Shown one piece after another: positions 6,415 through 9,335 of a stretch of DNA of 9,335 nucleotides; the stretch's first letter is position 1; each line of letters begins with the position of its first letter. The stretch is from the NCBI GenBank assembly GCA_022561255.1, contig JADFRO010000095.1:1-9335 (forward strand), given 5' to 3'. Source of the stretch: Planctomycetota bacterium (GTDB taxonomy: Bacteria > Planctomycetota > Phycisphaerae > UBA1845). Position numbers and translations under genes: made by a program. The notes under the pieces are model-generated. The model was not told the origin of the DNA. It made no database searches and was given only the letters and a program-made list of their open reading frames with translations.

Positions 6415-7620
6415 ATGATCTGGGAATCGACCTCCAAACCGCGTCTTCGGCCCGTCGAGGCGTTCCGCCTGCCGGAGGGAAACGGCGTCGGCGTGCGCGA
6501 TCGAACCGGCCTCTCGGACGTGGTTCTGTCGCTGTCCGAGCCCTCCCTGCACGTCATGGCTTTAATGGACGGCGGCAATACGTGCGAGCAAATCCGACGG
6601 AAGTTCTTCACCGAGTTCGGCCAGACGCTCGCCGACGACACCTTAGCGTCGATGTTGGAGCATTTGGATGAGGCGCACTTTCTCGACGGACCGAGCTTCG
6701 AAAATTATTACCAGTCACTGCTCAAGGAGTATCGCCGCAAGGGTGTACGCGAGATGTCTTGCGCCGAAGCGCTGGGCATCGTAGACGACTCGGGTGATTT
6801 GTTCGATGAAATGCTCGACGAGGCGGGGAACGTCACAGCGAACGGCCGCGTCGTAGGGCTGATCGCGCCGCACTTGGACTATCCGCGCGGACGTCCTTGC
6901 TACGCCGCCGCGTATTCGAGCCTTAAAAATCGCGACACGCCCGATCGTGTCGTGATCCTCGGCACGAATCACTTTGGTCGATCGACTTCCGTTGTCGCCA
7001 CCGCGAATGACTTTTCCACGCCGTTTGGACTGACGCGCACGGACGTCGACTTTCTCGAAAAACTGGAGGCTCGTTGCGGCCAACTGCGAAACTTCGAGCT
7101 CGACCACGCGCGCGAGCACTCGATAGAACTGCAGGTCGCCTGGCTTCAGCACCTGTTCGGCGCGGACAAGTTTTCGATCGTGGCGTTCCTCTGTCCCGAT
7201 CCTTGCGGTCCCACGGGAACCGCTCCCTGCGACGGACGGGGCGTCGACCTGGGCGAGTTTGCGGCCGCGCTGGGCGAGTTGGTCGCCCAGGATTCGCAAG
7301 ACACGCTCATCGTTGCGGGTGCTGATCTTAGCCACATCGGCGCCGCCTTTGGCGATGAGCGCACGCTCGACGACGCGTTCCTCGAAGAAGTCGCCCAACG
7401 TGATCGCAAGGCTCTTGGTGAGCTGACCGCCGGTGATCCGTTCGCGTTCCTTCGGTGCGTCGCCGATCAAGACAATCCAACCCGCGTCTGCAGTGCCGGC
7501 TGCATCTTCGTGTTGGCCCGCGTGCTGCCGGATGCGTCCGCGACGCTACTGGGTTATCATCAGGCGGTGGACCACCCCTCCCAGACGGGCGTAACGTGCG
7601 CCGCCGTGATGCTCGCGTAG
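6415..7620 (+). CDS. amrB: MEMO1-family protein (AmmeMemoRadiSam system protein B) with PqqD-like N-terminal domain
   Basis: A 401-residue protein in two parts. Residues about 145-400 are a MEMO1-family domain. They show APHLDYPRG (His153), ILGTNHFG (His186), REHSIELQ at 233-240, GADLSH (His307) and RVCSAGC (Cys359). These align with the metal-binding residues of human MEMO1 (HAGY, GPSH, DFCH and ICGR), so the metal site appears kept, although the Arg of CGR is not. Residues about 10-95 form an extension of the PqqD/RRE type: an ALMDGGNTCEQIRRKF helix pair followed by LEHLDEAHFL. The MEMO family is widespread in bacteria and archaea. In many of them it sits with an AMMECR1 protein and a radical SAM protein, neither of which is in this window, and the bacterial reaction is not settled. 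Upstream in frame there is a TGA at 6403-6405, so 6415 is the first ATG available. The lpxK gene starts 7 bases after the stop, suggesting an operon. Confidence 0.9.
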   Translation: MIWESTSKPRLRPVEAFRLPEGNGVGVRDRTGLSDVVLSLSEPSLHVMALMDGGNTCEQIRRKFFTEFGQTLADDTLASMLEHLDEAHFLDGPSFENYYQSLLKEYRRKGVREMSCAEALGIVDDSGDLFDEMLDEAGNVTANGRVVGLIAPHLDYPRGRPCYAAAYSSLKNRDTPDRVVILGTNHFGRSTSVVATANDFSTPFGLTRTDVDFLEKLEARCGQLRNFELDHAREHSIELQVAWLQHLFGADKFSIVAFLCPDPCGPTGTAPCDGRGVDLGEFAAALGELVAQDSQDTLIVAGADLSHIGAAFGDERTLDDAFLEEVAQRDRKALGELTAGDPFAFLRCVADQDNPTRVCSAGCIFVLARVLPDASATLLGYHQAVDHPSQTGVTCAAVMLA

Positions 7621-7627
7621 CCAACGC

Positions 7628-8701
7628 ATGACTGCAGCCTCCCTTTACCGAAACATCATCGAGGGCAAAGCAGGCGTCTGGGCGTTCCCAGTGCGCGCAT
7701 TGCTGCGCGTTGTCGAAGTTTTCTACCGGCGCGCTGTGGTCGCCCGAAACCGACGCTTCGACGGAGGGGCGGGCGTTGTGTCGCTCCCGGTTCCGGTGAT
7801 CAGCGTGGGAAACATTACCGTCGGCGGGACGGGCAAGACACCGTTTGTTATTGCGTTGGTCGAGCGCTTATCAGAGATCGGTCTTCGGCCCGCCGTGATC
7901 GCTCGGGGATACAAGGCAGCGCCAGGGCAGCCCAACGATGAGCAGCGCCTTATCCAATCACGATGCCCCGGCGTGACCTGCGTCTGCGATCCCGATCGTC
8001 TACGCGGCGCCCGCTTGGCCATCGAGAATTTCGGTGCCAACGTCATCGTCTTGGACGACGGGTTTCAGCATCGCCGCATCGCGCGGGATCTGGACATCGT
8101 TCTCATCGACGCGTCGTGCCCGTTCGGATTCGACCACGTTCTGCCGCGCGGCCTGCTCCGTGAACCCGTCGAAGGACTCCACCGGGCGGACGTCGTTGTG
8201 CTGACGCGCTGTGACCAGGTTGACCAAACGGACTTATCACGCGTTGAATCGCGCGTCCGCGAGCTTTGTGATCAGGCGACGATTCTGAAATGTTGTCACC
8301 GTGTCACGTACGTGGATCGACTCGATGGCGCACGCATCGACGGCGCTCGCGGGGAGAAGCTCGCAGGTAAGCGTGCGTTGCTCTTTGCGGGCATTGCGCG
8401 TCCGGAAGCATTCAGCGCAACCGTTGCATCGCTGGGCGTTGAGGTGGTCGCCTCCCGATGGTGGCCCGATCACCATCGCTATCGAGAGTGCGATATACAG
8501 CACGTACTGGACAAGAATCGCTGGCCGGAGCATGAGTTTGTGATGACCACGGAAAAGGACGCGACCAAACTCGCCAACCTTTCCAGCGCTGACGCCGAAC
8601 GCGTGCTTGTCGTCAAGGTTGCGATCGACTTTTTGGACGACGGTGGTACAATGCTGGGGAAGATTCTCGGCGATACTCTGGGCGGAGCTGACGCACCATG
8701 A
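7628..8701 (+). CDS. lpxK: LpxK, tetraacyldisaccharide 4'-kinase (lipid A synthesis)
   Basis: A 357-residue protein, within the usual LpxK range. LpxK phosphorylates the 4' position of the lipid A disaccharide at the cytoplasmic face of the inner membrane, using ATP, as the sixth step of lipid A synthesis. The sequence shows the amphipathic N-terminal helix (AFPVRALLRVVEVFYRRAV), the Walker A motif SVGNITVGGTGKTP (residues 59-72), ARGYKA, where most LpxK have RGYGG, and LDDGFQHRR (142-150), which holds the conserved acidic pair. It continues with LIDASCPFGFDHVLPRGLLREP and, near the C-terminus, WWPDHHRY and TTEKDATKL. It follows the memo-like gene by 7 bases, and its stop codon overlaps the next start (ATGA). 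It implies that the organism has an outer membrane with lipid A. No other lpx gene is in the window. Confidence 0.96.
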   Translation: MTAASLYRNIIEGKAGVWAFPVRALLRVVEVFYRRAVVARNRRFDGGAGVVSLPVPVISVGNITVGGTGKTPFVIALVERLSEIGLRPAVIARGYKAAPGQPNDEQRLIQSRCPGVTCVCDPDRLRGARLAIENFGANVIVLDDGFQHRRIARDLDIVLIDASCPFGFDHVLPRGLLREPVEGLHRADVVVLTRCDQVDQTDLSRVESRVRELCDQATILKCCHRVTYVDRLDGARIDGARGEKLAGKRALLFAGIARPEAFSATVASLGVEVVASRWWPDHHRYRECDIQHVLDKNRWPEHEFVMTTEKDATKLANLSSADAERVLVVKVAIDFLDDGGTMLGKILGDTLGGADAP

Positions 8702-9335
8702 CGCGCGACTACCAACCGATCGATCCCGCGCGAATTAAGACCTACAGCGTCAAGGAGCGTCGACACAAATCTCACATCGACAGTGACACGTCGCTGCCAC
8801 AGGCCGGCGCTTCGGCTGCGCGTTTGATCGCTTCCTTTCCTGATTATCTCGGTGCTTCGGCGTTTCGGAGTGTCGTCTGCGCCGTTGCGATGGCTGTCCG
8901 AGCGGACCGCCCGGTCGTCATGGCTTTCGGGGCACACGTCATCAAAGTCGGCTGCGGCCCCATTTTGATCGACCTGATTCGCCGAGGCGTGATCAAAGCC
9001 ATCGCTTGCAACGGCGCTTGCGCAATCCACGACGTCGAGCTCGCGACGTTGGGCGAAACCAGCGAGGAAGTGGCGGACACCATCCACGACGGCACGTTCG
9101 GAATGGTCGCGGAGACGATGGCGTTTTTCGACGAGGCCGCCGCCACTGCGCAACGTGACAAGATCGGACTGGGTGCATCCGTCGGAAAGCTTATTCTGGA
9201 TAAAGAAGCGCCGCACCGGGATCAGAGTGTCTTCGCCGCAGCTTGCGAGGCCAACATTCCCGCGTGCGTCCACGTCGCGTTGGGTACCGATACGGTTCAC
9301 GTCTCCGCAGGGGCCGACGGCAGCGCTCTGGGGCA
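8698..9335 (+). CDS. Deoxyhypusine-synthase-like protein, C-terminus beyond window
   Basis: An open frame of 212 codons from ATG 8698 to the window edge, with no stop. The start overlaps the lpxK stop as ATGA, and a GGAG at 8684-8687 lies 10 bases upstream, so the start is well supported. Visible motifs are IKTYSVKERRHK near the N-terminus, VVMAFGAHVIKVGCGPILIDLIRRG (about 73-97, written here in two parts: VVMAFGAHVIKVGCG, then PILIDLIRRG), ACNGACAIHDVELA (103-116), GETSEEVADTIHDGTFGMVAET (119-140; its core is HDGTFGM) and VHVALGTDTVH near the right edge. The pattern of an NAD-type fold with an NGA..IHD segment and a DGTFGM loop resembles bacterial deoxyhypusine-synthase-like proteins. True deoxyhypusine synthase modifies eIF5A in eukaryotes and archaea, and the bacterial relatives often use other substrates. 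The region where the catalytic lysine would sit is outside the window, so the activity is not assigned. Confidence 0.72.
   Translation, partial: MTRDYQPIDPARIKTYSVKERRHKSHIDSDTSLPQAGASAARLIASFPDYLGASAFRSVVCAVAMAVRADRPVVMAFGAHVIKVGCGPILIDLIRRGVIKAIACNGACAIHDVELATLGETSEEVADTIHDGTFGMVAETMAFFDEAAATAQRDKIGLGASVGKLILDKEAPHRDQSVFAAACEANIPACVHVALGTDTVHVSAGADGSALG

Noticed and set aside
8647..8652. TACAAT -10-like sequence inside the end of lpxK as a promoter for the last gene.
   Set aside because: There is no -35 at suitable spacing, and the ATGA overlap and ribosome binding site already explain expression by coupling.
8479..9300. 273-residue open frame on the minus strand across the lpxK/deoxyhypusine-synthase-like junction.
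   Set aside because: Both plus-strand genes have clear family motifs. The minus frame is a codon-bias shadow.

Overview
All genes in this window lie on the + strand and form a mostly tightly packed cluster of chromosomal core genes. The first 5.8 kb carries the cytoplasmic and regulatory end of a flagellar operon: the end of flhB, then flhA, flhF, flhG, a small two-helix membrane protein and the flagellar sigma factor fliA. The rest carries a small acidic protein of unknown function, a MEMO1-family protein with an N-terminal extension (AmmeMemoRadiSam protein B), the lipid A kinase lpxK, and the start of a deoxyhypusine-synthase-like protein that runs off the end. I see no tRNA, rRNA, CRISPR array, insertion sequence, phage gene or attachment site.

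The organism is a flagellated bacterium with a Gram-negative envelope, since LpxK makes lipid A. The DNA is GC-rich. Three things together fit Planctomycetota, perhaps a Phycisphaerae-like lineage, better than Proteobacteria: the order flhB-flhA-flhF-flhG-(small membrane protein)-fliA, the WhiG/FliA-type sigma factor, and my memory of similar unnamed proteins beside planctomycete flagellar genes. This assignment is an inference from memory, not a search result.

Layout: flhB ends 3 bases before flhA. flhA overlaps flhF by 11 bases. flhF is followed after 52 bases by flhG. A 171-base gap without a convincing gene leads to the small membrane protein at 4601, and a further 119 bases lead to fliA. 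After fliA come 156 bases, the acidic protein, 126 bases with a possible -10 box, then the memo-like gene, lpxK 7 bases later, and the last gene overlapping lpxK by 4 bases (ATGA).

How the genes fit together: FlhB and FlhA are the export gate of the flagellar type III secretion system. The FlhF GTPase and FlhG ATPase set flagellar position and number. FliA transcribes late flagellar genes. The downstream memo-like/lpxK/deoxyhypusine-synthase-like group looks like a separate housekeeping unit. No complete unknown system is visible. The most interesting items are the two unnamed proteins flanking fliA, the PqqD-like extension on the MEMO protein, and the bacterial deoxyhypusine-synthase-like protein coupled to lpxK.
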